A stretch of 14,263 nt of DNA from assembly GCA_035591015.1 (NCBI GenBank), contig JAXIUW010072228.1, positions 1-14,263 on the forward strand, given 5' to 3'. Of this stretch, positions 1-9,668 are shown piece after piece. How positions within the stretch are numbered: the stretch's first letter is position 1; the number at the start of each line of letters is the position of its first letter. The notes under the pieces were generated by a model that was not told the DNA's origin, did not search any database, and was given only the letters and a program-made list of their open reading frames with translations. Position numbers and translations under genes: made by a program. The stretch is from Cephalothrix simula. Taxonomy: Eukaryota > Nemertea > Palaeonemertea > Archinemertea > Cephalotrichidae.

Positions 1-295
1 CTCAGCGGAATTTATTTTATGAATGTACATAGCGTACATAGCATGTTCTACATGTAAACCATCTTTTAAACATTTGGTACAACGGCACATTCGGGATTTT
101 TGCATGAATATATCTCCAATCACTATTTGGGTCACCACCAGTGACCAGATCCATAAGAACATCTGCAACCAACCACATAAGCTGGAAAACCTTGATTAAG
201 CAATGTTAAGTCCAATTCATTTCTCAGTTCATAATTTAGAGGTAAAGTTTCACTAATTAGCGTCTCCTATGGCAAAGTATTCATGGCGAAAACTC

Positions 296-745
296 TCGAT
301 AACTGGGCTTATCATAGTGTCGTTTTGGTCCCTTTAGGTCTTTTTGGTGCAAAAGAAGAGCCTGAATTTTCGGATACCACGCCTTACCAGCAGATATCTG
401 ACTGATATCTTTCACTATCTCGATGCTTTCATTCTCTTAGGATAACCTCAGGACTGGTGACGGTCAACTACATTTGCGTATTTTTAGATGCATTAAATTT
501 TGATCATTTCAAAAATTTTGATTATCGACTCCACACATAATACAGCGTCGTTTTGGTCTGCTTATGGTCCTTTTTGGTGCAAAAATAGAGCTTTTAGGGC
601 ACCTGAATTTTAGAATAGCGTGACTGATTATGACTTATTTGATAAAATCTGATGTTCACGCCTTACTATCAGATAAGACTGATATCTATTACAATCTCAA
701 TGCTTTCATCCTGAGTTTTTCTTCTCTGAGGATTACCACCAACGC
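296..745. repeat. diverged direct duplication, two copies
   Basis: Copy 1 runs from about 296 to 450 and copy 2 from about 526 to 735. Matching blocks appear in the same order: a CGTTTTGGTC segment ending in TTTTTGGTGCAAAA (about 318-354 and 545-585), then CCTGAATTTT (361-370 and 602-611), then a segment with ACGCCTTAC, GACTGATATCT, TGCTTTCAT and GAGGATTACC-like sequence (about 379-446 and 658-739). Copy 2 carries two extra segments totalling about 50 bases. Identity inside the blocks is roughly 75-85 percent by eye, so the duplication is old. Copy 2 lies at the start of a long open frame; copy 1 has stops in the corresponding frame. I recognise no transposon family. It could be two fragments of one interspersed repeat or a local tandem duplication. 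Confidence 0.75.
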
Positions 746-1058
746 TGATATTCAATATCTTTGTAAAAACTCCTTGCTAGATTTTATTCAGTTATCTGTC
801 TTTGGAAGAGAACAATAATACCCTGAGTTGGGGGCTTTTTTCAAAGATACGCCTCAAATTGACATTGAAAAGAAATTACTGAATGAATTCAATAGGGCAT
901 CATGGTTGTTCTTGTTCGAGACATGTTGTAAATATGGAACGTTTTGGGTTTTGGCTCGCCATGTTTTTTATGTCCTTCAAAGAATTTTTATCAAAATTCT
1001 AAAAAAAAATATTTTGAAGGACTCCCATAAGCCAACGCTCTCCTCTCTCAAGGGGTAA
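630..1058 (+). pseudogene. reading frame open except for one stop, unidentified
   Basis: The frame starting at the ATG at 630 reads 62 residues to a TAA at 816-818, then continues in the same frame for 80 codons to a TAA at 1056-1058. The residue mix is ordinary for a soluble protein up to about residue 95 (for example DIEKKLLNEFNRASW after the internal stop), followed by an aromatic and then lysine-rich stretch with an A-tract. The 5' part lies in copy 2 of the local duplication, and copy 1 does not keep the frame. I recognise no family. It could be a decayed gene fragment, but one stop in 142 codons is only modestly unusual in AT-rich DNA, so chance is a serious alternative. Confidence 0.15.
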
Positions 1059-1783
1059 TCTTAACCTGGTTACATGAAGCTTAAACAAATAAGATCGTGG
1101 TGGTTTAAAAATGCTTGAGAATTTTTTGAGTGCCTCTGACAATACAATTTGGGCAGTGATACTCATACCCGAACTTTCTCTAGATCATTGAGGGACAATA
1201 CCTTCGATAGGAAAGGCTCTGAAGGACCTACAAGGAGCTACAAGAGTAAATATGGCGGCTAAATGCAGTTCAATCCCTGGAAAAACGAATATGTAAAAGT
1301 TGAGAAAAAAAATTCTAGTGTTTAAACTTGTCTTATCAGGATCTTATCAGCCAATCACTTAATTTTCAAAGTTTAAGTGTCGTAAAAAGCTATATCAATG
1401 CACTTTTTTACAAGGTAGGTAATCAAAGATGGCTGATAGTATGGTAGCTGCTATGATCCGCTAGTGGCCACTGCTCCACTAAATTTTGTATACATTTTGT
1501 ACTCTAGGCCAAGGACAGGACAACAGAAACAAGGCGCAGCCTGTTATACAAATAATGATTTCAGGAATTTATAAGGGAATTAGCAAGAAGTACAAGGGTT
1601 TGAAAGGGTATATCTTGGCGGTAATTTAAAATACTTCTATTTCAAGGCTTTTATATCTATACACCAATGAAGCACAAATGATCTAAATTTTCATTTAAAA
1701 AAACCCTATGTCCTTAGCTTGCTCAATCCCGTGAAAATTCTCATATAAAATAGCCAAACTGTGCTTCATATTTTCCCTACACT
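1059..1783. other. no gene seen, AT-rich
   Basis: No supportable gene. The only local structure noted is a short imperfect tandem near 1216-1236, where an AAGGACCTAC unit is followed by AAGGAGCTAC. Confidence 0.5.
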
Positions 1784-2139
1784 GCATCCTTGGCCAACGG
1801 GTTTAATGAGTAACTATCTGACTATCCAAGCTTAGTTCACTCATTCACCGCTGCTCTCATCAAACCCCTTGAACTTTTGTGGAAACGATCGGCCTGAGAA
1901 TGACGATCCAATCATAATTGCGGATACATCCAAGTAATAGAAATAACACGTGCGTCTTTTGAAAATGGCGTCTGGCCCTTAGAGAAATCTATTTGATAAA
2001 TTATTTTAATAGGAACCTGCTGATGAATGAAGGGGCTTTTAAAAATAGACGGATTACTGCCATGATAACACATCATAATCCAAGGGGTTTGATGAATTAA
2101 AGGCGGACAGACAACATCAAACCTCTTGGCCAAGGATGC
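1784..2139. repeat. spaced inverted repeat with two collinear blocks
   Basis: GCATCCTTGGCCAA at 1784-1797 is the exact reverse complement of 2126-2139, and TCATCAAACCCCTTG at 1857-1871 is the exact reverse complement of 2081-2095. Both blocks keep the same order within their arm, so the arms are about 1784-1871 and 2081-2139; the left arm is longer by about 28 bases. Just after the first block the arms also match weakly (GGGTTTAATG against AGGTTTGATG). Two perfect blocks in the same inverted arrangement make chance unlikely. This is either an old inverted duplication or the remains of a foldback element. No target duplication or terminal motif was found. Confidence 0.7.
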
Positions 2140-2166
2140 CCTGGTGGTATATGTCTTTCCTACCAT
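1912..2166 (-). other. 84-codon minus-strand open frame, unidentified
   Basis: This open frame occupies the right arm and centre of the inverted repeat. Near its start it reads YTTRASLAKRFDV. Read outward on the plus strand, the left arm gives a similar YTASLANGFNE before a stop, so the translated similarity simply follows the DNA inverted repeat. Composition is ordinary, with several Pro, His and Trp residues, and there is no recognised motif. Length alone is within chance expectation at this base composition. It may be a decayed coding fragment that was duplicated in inverted orientation, or a chance frame. Confidence 0.12.
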
Positions 2167-4070
2167 TTTTCAGCACTTTACTTCCGGAGTTCTGTATAAT
2201 TACGTCACAAAATAACTTCTCACAGTATTGTGCCGCCATAATAATAAGCTTTAGTCAAACCATTGACCTAATAAAAGTTTTAATGATTTCTTATTAGACC
2301 AATCCTGACCCAAGGTCAATACTTAATAATGACGTTAACCTGCGTTAACTCATGTGTCAGACTAATTGTATGTGATAAACATTCTTTCATAATTTTTTGA
2401 TTGCTTTCCCAATCACGTGACCGGACGTAATGTGCTCAGAGTTGGTAAGAAAACTATTTCTTCTTTGCTAATTTCCTTATAAATTCCTGATGATTTCTTG
2501 TCTTTGGAATCTAAAATCACCTGGTCTTTTAATTATATAATTTTGATATTTCCATGTCCAGGTTGTTGTGCATTAGTAATTGGCATCAGCTGAACTGGAA
2601 GGTTAGTTTATGTCTCTTCAGGCTCTCGTCGTATACATTAAGATACAGATTACGTTTTATAGCTGAGGATATTGCGCAAATTTCTAATCCAAAATCAAAA
2701 AATTATTCTGGATTTATTTTTTTATGATTGGGGAAACTAAAGCCGGCACTAAAGACGCCATTTGACCGTTCCCATGCACCTTCAAAAATTCTACCTGCTT
2801 AACTTAGTGATGATTTATAATCCTTCGTGTTGTCATAATTCGTATATCCAGTCCAAAAAAAATCCTATACTGAATATATTATTCCTTGTATTGTTTCTTG
2901 TTAGACTCTACTTCCCCGTGCCTTAATACCTACTGTAACCTCAAATGATGTGGGAACCCTTATGAAGAGTTTGGCGACGTGGTTAAGGACTTTACATAGG
3001 TTTAGTTTAGACATTCTTAACATGAGATGGATCGCGAGCCCTCCAACTTGGAAGAGAAGTTGAGAACTCTTAGCACAAGAATACTTATCCGCATCTGGTT
3101 CACTGTGCTATTGTAGGATCTTAAGGGATTCAAAACCAATCGAATACTCCTCTAGACTGCTCTCTGACACGAAAGTTTGAGGAGATCTTAACATTGAAAT
3201 AAGGGGACTTGTTAAATTATTCTACTTGTTATCTTGAACACGAGAAGCAAGTTGTTGAAAACAATTAACTGAAAATGGCAATGAAAGCATGTTAGTGATT
3301 TATATGTGATTTAACAACTGTTTTTGCACTGGGGGCGTCTTTGATGATGTTTTTATTATACTTAATGGACAATTTTGCCTTATCTCTTATTTTCATAACT
3401 TTTTTATTAAATTCATTGTGTAATATAAACTTCAAAGAAAATGATGAGATCATCAAGACTTCTTAACTATTGTTTGTGATTGCATCAAATTTTGATTTGT
3501 TTTTTATCTCAAAATTTGTTTTTGCTCTTCAGAAGCCCCTTTAAGAAAAAAAATATAAAAGCTCTGAAAGTTGATCTTTTTTCCCGCTGGCTATTTCGCA
3601 TGAAAATAACTGGTACAGGCTGGTGTTGACCATCTTTTTTTATGTCACCAGGTTTCAATTTCATGTTTTTCAACTCTTACCCCTTCTAATTATAATCAGT
3701 TTGGCACGGCAATACAATATATATTATTTACTGTAATCAAGTATCATGATTTTGCAGCTGCTTTTGTTGAATTTTCTGTTAACTTTTAAAAATTTTCCTA
3801 TTTGATCAGAGAATTTTTTGAAGTGGGCGAATTTTAATCAGGAAAGAAATGGTTTACAAACAGATAAAATCAAACATCTATCTAATTTAATAAAGTTATT
3901 CATGAGATTTAAACACTTGAATTATAAATATTCTGAAGTGGGATCAATATAATGCATTATTAAGAGAAATTAAAAACTACCAGACTAGTTGTCCCTTCCA
4001 AAAAATGAAGGTTTTAATTCAAATCGTCATGTGATCTGTGCCATGTTTTATGTATTTCATTTAAACATAC
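2167..4070. other. long AT-rich stretch without a gene
   Basis: I see no open frame worth calling, no RNA gene and no clear transposon. Two small inverted repeats exist: ATTGACC at 2262-2268 against GGTCAAT at 2314-2320, and CAAATTTTGA at 3486-3495 against TCAAAATTTG at 3509-3518. Both are the size expected by chance in DNA this AT-rich. ATAATGCATTAT at 3951-3962 is a 12-bp perfect palindrome with no further context. Confidence 0.5.
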
Positions 4071-4083
4071 ACAGGGTGTCCTA
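4071..4083 (+). other. transposon-end-like motif
   Basis: ACAGGGTGTCCTA followed by TTAAAATG resembles the termini of several invertebrate DNA transposons, which often begin with CAGGGTG and a short AT stretch. I did not find an inverted partner (GGACACCCTG) in the window, so no element can be delimited. The resemblance rests on general familiarity with such ends. Confidence 0.2.
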
Positions 4084-4252
4084 TTAAAATGTACCCAAAG
4101 ACTTAACAGATGTTAACAATGGTTATTGATTAGGTTACAATGGTATTGAGCAACTAATCGATAAAGTATTGACCAAAATGACTGCAGTGTTTGCTGCGAT
4201 TTTTGATAATTTTAACACTGGCATGAGATGGATTAGTAAGACCCCGTACTTA

Positions 4253-4287
4253 CATTTAACCATGGTTAACTAAACCATGGTTAAATG
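4253..4287. repeat. perfect hairpin inside the MITE
   Basis: Arms of 15 bases (4253-4267 and 4273-4287) are exact reverse complements around the 5-base loop AACTA. Each arm contains CCATGG. It lies 13 bases inside the left end of the MITE. Confidence 0.85.
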
Positions 4288-4545
4288 TTAGAAGCAAAAT
4301 ATTTAACTTTAATCAACATTTAACCATGGTTAACTAACTATTGTCTGTGATTAAATTATATTTAGTTCAGTCGATTTAACAGTGGTTAAGTCAGTACTTT
4401 AGTAATGTAGACGCAAATTTCTGATTTAATCATTGATTATGTCACGATTTCCAAAACCCACAAGGTTGAATTTTTAAACCAACATTTAATCAGAGGTCGT
4501 CGTAACTGAAACCTTTAACCATAGTTAAATTTAACCAGTGGTTAA
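4256..4545. repeat. six copies of a palindromic TTAACCATGGTTAA motif
   Basis: Exact copies lie at 4256-4269 and 4320-4333. Variants lie at 4271-4284 (TAAACCATGGTTAA), 4376-4389 (TTAACAGTGGTTAA), 4515-4528 (TTAACCATAGTTAA) and 4531-4545 (TTAACCAGTGGTTAA). They are spread across the whole MITE rather than only at its ends, suggesting that the element grew by internal amplification or that the motif binds a dimeric protein; the second reading is inference. Confidence 0.8.
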
Positions 4546-4586
4546 CTTAATCACGTTTAAATGTTAGTAATGTATACAGGGTCTAA

Positions 4587-6145
4587 CTTCAATGGAGTAA
4601 GCAACTGTAGCTGCGAGTTTTGATGATTTAGAGACCGTGGAAGCTTGCATGTGGCATCTTATTTTTTGATTCGCTCAACATTAGCCTATTTTGCTCTATC
4701 ATAACCGAAACTTATCACCTGTTATTCTAACATTTTTCGTTGATTAATGTTGTATTTTGTCCTTGGTGAAATCGTATCCAACGAATTCAGAATTTCTTCC
4801 AATTAATCAAAACAAGAGGATGCGAAGTGGTACTTGAAAGTTTTTCGTAATTACTCCGTATTTTCTTAGACTGGTTGGGCTGTTTGTTTTCGATGTTTCT
4901 ACGTGAATTTATGATGAGAAAAGAGAGGTCACGTGACTATTCGTCGTAAAATATCGGCTGGTTTGTTTAACGCCGTTTACCGAGTAAAGTGCGTTTTGGA
5001 AATGAAATACCCCTCTCGAGCCTCTCAGTGCTTTAATAAAGAGTCCTTAAGAAATTTGTGGGCTACTTTATTAATCTACCTCATACAGTGTGAAGTCATA
5101 ATACAAACAAAAAGCATCGACTAATCTGGGAGTCTATCATCAGGAAAATTATTAAATCACGTGTGAAATTGTTTAACTGGAGGCTAAATGGAATACCTGC
5201 TCTAATAGAATGTACCTGTATTGAATGTCATTAACGACATCCCTGACTTAATCAAAAATGTAATTATTATTGAGCCACGCGAAATGTAAGAAAAGATTGA
5301 TGGTACATCCATGCCAATACAGTTCATAGAAATGACCCATGAAATCTCATTTACATTTACTCTCAGCATGTCAAGATCATCTTTCCAACAGTAATATCAT
5401 CTTTAGCATCTTCTGTTGGTAAATTACATTTATATTTTCATCATTGTTGTTTTCCATCTTCTACTATTAATGGATGGTTTTTTTAGTTGAAGTCGAAGAC
5501 ATCCTATCGAGTTCTTATTCGAAAATTAGGATTAAGGATTTTTAGAACTAATAGAATTTGAAATAACAATGTTAATGGGCTGCGGACAGCTACCACATTT
5601 TTTAAAAATCAAATGGTCATCTAAGTGGAACTAACAAGAGATTTTACATTCGTTAAGGACTAATTTAAGGAATTTATCAAAAAGCCAGAATATGAAGAGG
5701 GATTATGGAAATTGCATTCCATTTATTTCTAAAGCTTTTGATACAAATTTAGAAACATTTTTATTGAACTTGGCTGCACACTGCGACTCTTTGCAAAATA
5801 TTCTGAGCAATATTCAACTTTTATTCGGTCTATAAAAATTATTTTTTCGTCTTTTGTCCTCGATTTTTAACCATCTCCAGTTGTTTATATTGGTCTAGTA
5901 AAATTGTTCCAGTTTAACATCTTCTAACTTAAATAGAAGGTGATTTGTCTTATGGGTTAATTTGTGGACTTAGATATTTGGCAATTGCTGAAATTGAATG
6001 TTCAAATTTGCAAAACGTGACGAGTCGCTTCATACACATGTGTCAGCAGGTGTTCTTCTCAAATCTTAGTCCACTGATGGTCAACATCATTCAGATCCTT
6101 TCAGGTTGTCTAAAATTGCTTATCAAACAAATCTTTCTTAAAAAA
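4587..6145. other. no gene seen, AT-rich
   Basis: The open frames here (for example 4933-5124 and 5945-6175 on the plus strand) are within chance length and show no motif I know. The 20-mer at 4610-4629 matches 4193-4212 on the other side of the MITE at 18 of 20 positions (core GCTGCG, then TTTTGAT). Confidence 0.45.
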
Positions 6146-6349
6146 TTAAAATTGACCATTGTTTTGAGGGTGTGAAGGGTGGACATTAAGCCCTGCCACG
6201 TGTTTAGCCATATTATGTCTCCCACAATCACAAAAAAGAGCAAAAGGTATTTTGTAGTCTTTATACATTTTTGACGCAATCAAAGTGTTCTTTGAGACTT
6301 TTGTGGAAATCGGATCCGAATTCCACGTGGCGAGGCATTGGTTATAAAG
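6146..6349 (-). pseudogene. possible retroelement integrase remnant, weak
   Basis: A minus-strand frame is open for 67 codons up to a TAA at 6146-6148. Near its end it reads HPSHPQNNGQF; HPQxNGQxE with the catalytic glutamate is a hallmark of the integrase core of Ty3/Gypsy-like and retroviral elements. About 20 residues earlier there is DCGR, which could correspond to the DNG segment with the second catalytic aspartate. The spacing is about 27 residues instead of the usual 35, the catalytic glutamate position is not preserved (a stop follows F), and no reverse transcriptase, RNase H or long terminal repeat is visible nearby. A chance match is quite possible. Confidence 0.17.
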
Positions 6350-7400
6350 TCAATTATAATTCATCAGCATTTAGCGGTCTCAAATGTATATTTATTGTAA
6401 AAAGTGCGACATATCAATTAACTGTTTAAAAAGGAGTTTCTTCCGGGGTTTCTTCATTTTATATTCTAGTCTATCAGGGACAGAATAAGACTCAAACGAT
6501 GCCCTATTTCGTCAAAAAAATTTCCGTTTTAGGGCTTCTTTCCATTTTAACATATGCGTTTATTTTCACATACAATTTTTATCTTTTTTTTTTAGATCTT
6601 AATAACAATATTTTCATGATTGATTTTATTTAAATTCCAATACCTTTGCACTATGTATGATTTCATTTTTCTTGCACGTGTAGCTTGTTTGCTACAAAAT
6701 GTGAACCCCTTGTACCAGACATACTAAGATAAGGTAACCAGACTATCACTTTTAGTGAAGTGAATGGTGCTAGGTTTCCTGATTCTGATCATAAATCTTA
6801 TCTTTCCATACATACCTATTCCTTTTAATAAAAAAATCTTGATTTTAAAATGACCCTTTTTCACCTCTCCTATAGCCAATTGATTCATCCTACTTATTAA
6901 AATCTAGGTTGGAAATAGCCGAAAATCGAATTTCCTGTACAAACAGATACCTCTCTTGTAATTAGCCTTTGTTTTTACTGTCCTTCCCTGTACCAAATAT
7001 TACTTATGTTGATTATATTTTATTATAATGCCACTTGATGAATGGACTATCAACCCCGTCAAGAAGATGTGTTCTGTTAGATTCTACTTTTGACTACTTA
7101 AGGATTATTAAAGTAATTCAAAATAATTTGTTATTAATTCTTATAAAGGATAATAAACATAAAATCCCTCTGGCGAATTGGTATATGTATGAACACCTGG
7201 CATGTATATAAAAGCTCTTTAGGTGTTTTATATACCTTTCTATTCGTTCAAAAAAGTGTGTCCAGGACATCACGTAACTTTTTCCTGGCTTTTTATGCAT
7301 ACAACAAGGAGAAAAATGTTCCTTAGATGAAAATTAATTGGATTGTTTTACTTTTTATGTGGTCCTACATGTGAAAAATAGCACCAGGATACCACTTAAG
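6350..7400. other. no gene seen, AT-rich
   Basis: I see no supportable coding region, RNA gene or element. The minus-strand frame at 7118-7300 is short and has no motif. Confidence 0.5.
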
Positions 7401-7410
7401 AGGTAATCCC

Positions 7411-8640
7411 TTGAAATGTGATGATGTTATTAACTATGGCTTAAAGAATCGAATGCTTTGTGAAGCTCGAATTAAATTGAGAATCGACCTGATTGGAAGG
7501 GAAGTGAGCCGAAAAGTAGGAGGAGGGTATCCTACAGGGAATCTATCGAAGTTTCATTGTATAAAGCTTTTCGTCAACTTGCTATGGTTCTATTACATTT
7601 ATTCATGTGGAAAATTATGACAATAAATTGTTTGCATCCCTAATTGCCATGCAGCGCACACCTGGTTTAAGTATAGTCCCATTTCAACTCGGCCAGAAAA
7701 CAGGGGTTAAAATGGCTCCACAGGGTTCCCAAATATTAATATTTGATATTCCGGTGGATTGGACTGTTGTTGAACTGAAAATAGCTAATTCAACAATCTT
7801 GAACTGAATGAAAAATTATAAGGCTAGCAATTATCTTCACTTTGAGAATAGATTTTAAGGAGATATGAAACTAAACTGTGTGAAAACACTTGTTGTCCTT
7901 AGAATTACCTATAATTTACTTTAATATACCGTTTGACTTTCTCTTCTTTTCAAAGAGCTGTTCCTTATCTTTTGAAATCAATCAATGCCCTGCGGCAACA
8001 AAATATTTATACGTCATAGACATATAGTTTTATTAGTGGAGACAGTGAAGGTGTAATTGAAGGGTACTTAGATGTAATTCCTGATACTAAAAATGAAGAT
8101 TTAGCAATTTACAAAGAGGTCCCTGCTAACGGTCTTTCTAGCTGGAAAACTGGATTTGCATGAGTTTGAGGAGAGACTAGTTCAACAATTGAACGAAAGC
8201 TCCTTCCCCAATCCCAAACTGTCCAAAATAAGTCACAAGCGTCGCAGTCGAGTTAAGGCGTCTTGAAATCCAAAACATAGCCCTACATGACTTTTGGTGT
8301 AAGTGTACCTTAAACTGAGAATTACAGTACTTAATGTCAGCAGCAATATGATACCACAGGAGCATCATCATTATGGAAGAATCACTCTCCAAATAAAAAG
8401 GTTTTGCCTTGGCTATTATGGAGCATGTCAAGGAAGCGCATCTTAGGAGGACTTTTTTACTGAGTTAAATTACTATGCAAAGTGTTGACTTTTGTGTCAA
8501 CAGCCAAAGGAATGAGCTTGTCTGGGCATTTTCTGTAGCGCCTACGAAAGCTTATCACTCCACACTCGTATGCTTTAAGGAAGAAGATTACCCGCAAGTG
8601 ATGGTTTTAACCGTATCTAAGGAAGATGATGGCGTGTGAG
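7411..8640 (+). other. cluster of short open frames, coding status unclear
   Basis: Several plus-strand frames follow one another with shifts and stops: 7411-7620, a frame open before 7607 and ending at 7807, 8020-8163, 8105-8266 and 8232-8318, then a frame reaching about 8640 with several stops. Some read like ordinary protein (for example LHEFEERLVQQLNESSF in the 8105-8266 frame). However, the minus strand over 8177-8431 is open for 84 codons, and for about 98 if its upstream extension is counted, and it looks equally protein-like. With both strands equally plausible and no recognised domain, I cannot say whether this is a decayed gene. No product is proposed. Confidence 0.2.
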
Positions 8641-9290
8641 GAAGATCTTTTGATGTCAATTTAGGTTTTGAAGTTGCTGGCTGAACCCTTTCAGTGAAAG
8701 TATAAAGATTATTAAACGGGAACGTTTACTTGAAAAACAGTTAATTTATTACTGCTAGAGTGTAAATGTATATAGTTTATTTTAATCAAAAATTTAATTT
8801 TATTTCCCACTGTGTGGTCATCATAACATTGAAAAGATATCTCACTATTTACGATACATTATATCATTTCTCTAAATTGGTAATATTGGTTCTAATTTTA
8901 CACCATTTTTCCTGAAATAGATAGAAAATATTACACTTCCTGCCAAAAAGTCATATTAAGAGGCTCTTCATTTTTCATTTATTGCAATTTTGATCACTTT
9001 TGAGCACTTGGCCCAATAGGGTACTGCTCTCATGCTGTGATGCTTTGCAATTCACCATCCGGCTATTTTTGAATTTTTCCGGTTTTTTATTGTATTCTCA
9101 ACTGCCTAAAATATTTTAAATCTTATTGAAAAATCGTGTTCAGAATACGCCTTTTGTAAATCCTAAGAAAGCCAAAAATATTGTTAAATTTTTTGTCAAG
9201 ACAGATGTGAATTTTTTAATCAGTTCGTTGATCGTAAATAGTCCTTTCTCATATTTTTGCGTCTTTTTCCGTTCCCACTCTCAATACTCT
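8641..9290. other. no gene seen, AT-rich
   Basis: The stretch is AT-rich with long A and T runs and frequent stops in all frames. No repeat or motif was recognised. Confidence 0.5.
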
Positions 9291-9344
9291 TGATCTGGTA
9301 ATCTTGGCTGTGTTAAACTGCTGATATCTGCAGTTTCCACTGAT

Positions 9345-9668
9345 ATGACCCCTTCAATACTCTTGCGTACTCTTCTGGTCATTTTGGAAGTGGTAACTTG
9401 CTGGTCTGCAGCTGCCTTTTTCGAGAAATATTTCATGCAGCAAGACATGGTTCTGGGAGAGAATCACCTGTTTCAATACATGGTACGACTGACGTTTGGA
9501 AAGTTCAATTACTTATTCTTTAATTATGTGCGTGACAACTGTAGCTTCAGAACATTCTTGATGTGTTCATCTAAATTTACTCAGTTCAAGAATTATGGAA
9601 AAGTTACCATTGCGTACCCGCGCTGGTACCCGGTACCCGATGTCAATTTTTCCACTGCACTGAACTGA
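9345..9668 (+). CDS. longest open frame, 107 codons from ATG, unidentified
   Basis: The frame is open from 9294 (just after a TGA) to a TGA at 9666-9668, 124 codons in all; the first ATG is at 9345. From that ATG the N-terminus is hydrophobic (about residues 5-26, ILLRTLLVILEVVTCWSAAA), which could act as a signal peptide or membrane anchor. The rest is rich in aromatic residues (Phe, Tyr) with three further cysteines after the hydrophobic part and a C-terminal PRWYPVPDVNF stretch. I recognise no family. At this base composition about 0.2 frames of such length are expected by chance in the window, so this is suggestive only. It could be an exon, a decayed fragment or noise. No splice-site evidence helps. 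Confidence 0.2.
   Translation: MTPSILLRTLLVILEVVTCWSAAAFFEKYFMQQDMVLGENHLFQYMVRLTFGKFNYLFFNYVRDNCSFRTFLMCSSKFTQFKNYGKVTIAYPRWYPVPDVNFSTALN

Larger units (their letters stand above)
4240..4583. mobile_element. PIF/Harbinger-type MITE, 344 bp
   Basis: The element begins GACCCCGTAC at 4240 and ends GTATACAGGGTC at 4583. The right end read in reverse is GACCCTGTATAC, so the outer terminal inverted repeats agree closely; further in (TTACATTTAACC against TAACATTTAAAC) they agree after a gap of about seven bases. It is flanked by TAA at 4237-4239 and TAA at 4584-4586. A 3-bp TWA target duplication is the established signature of PIF/Harbinger transposons. There is no transposase, so it is non-autonomous. 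The inside contains six copies or variants of the palindrome TTAACCATGGTTAA. A Tc1/mariner origin with TA duplication fits less well because the two ends would then be offset by one base. Confidence 0.75.

Noticed and set aside
2262-2320. Inverted ATTGACC / GGTCAAT pair enclosing CTAATAA / TTATTAG
   Set aside because: 7-base arms are common by chance; the two pairs are not consistent with one extended stem.
3486-3518. 10-bp-arm inverted repeat CAAATTTTGA / TCAAAATTTG
   Set aside because: An inverted repeat this short and AT-rich is expected by chance in 14 kb; it has no T-tail or gene context to suggest a terminator.
4933-5124. 63-codon plus-strand open frame
   Set aside because: Starts at GTG, chance length for this composition, no recognised motif, no supporting neighbour.
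5945-6175. 76-codon plus-strand frame and 62-codon minus-strand frame over 6091-6279
   Set aside because: Both are of chance length. They overlap the possible integrase-like frame, and neither shows a motif.
7118-7300. 60-codon minus-strand open frame
   Set aside because: Chance length, no motif, surrounded by AT-rich sequence full of stops.
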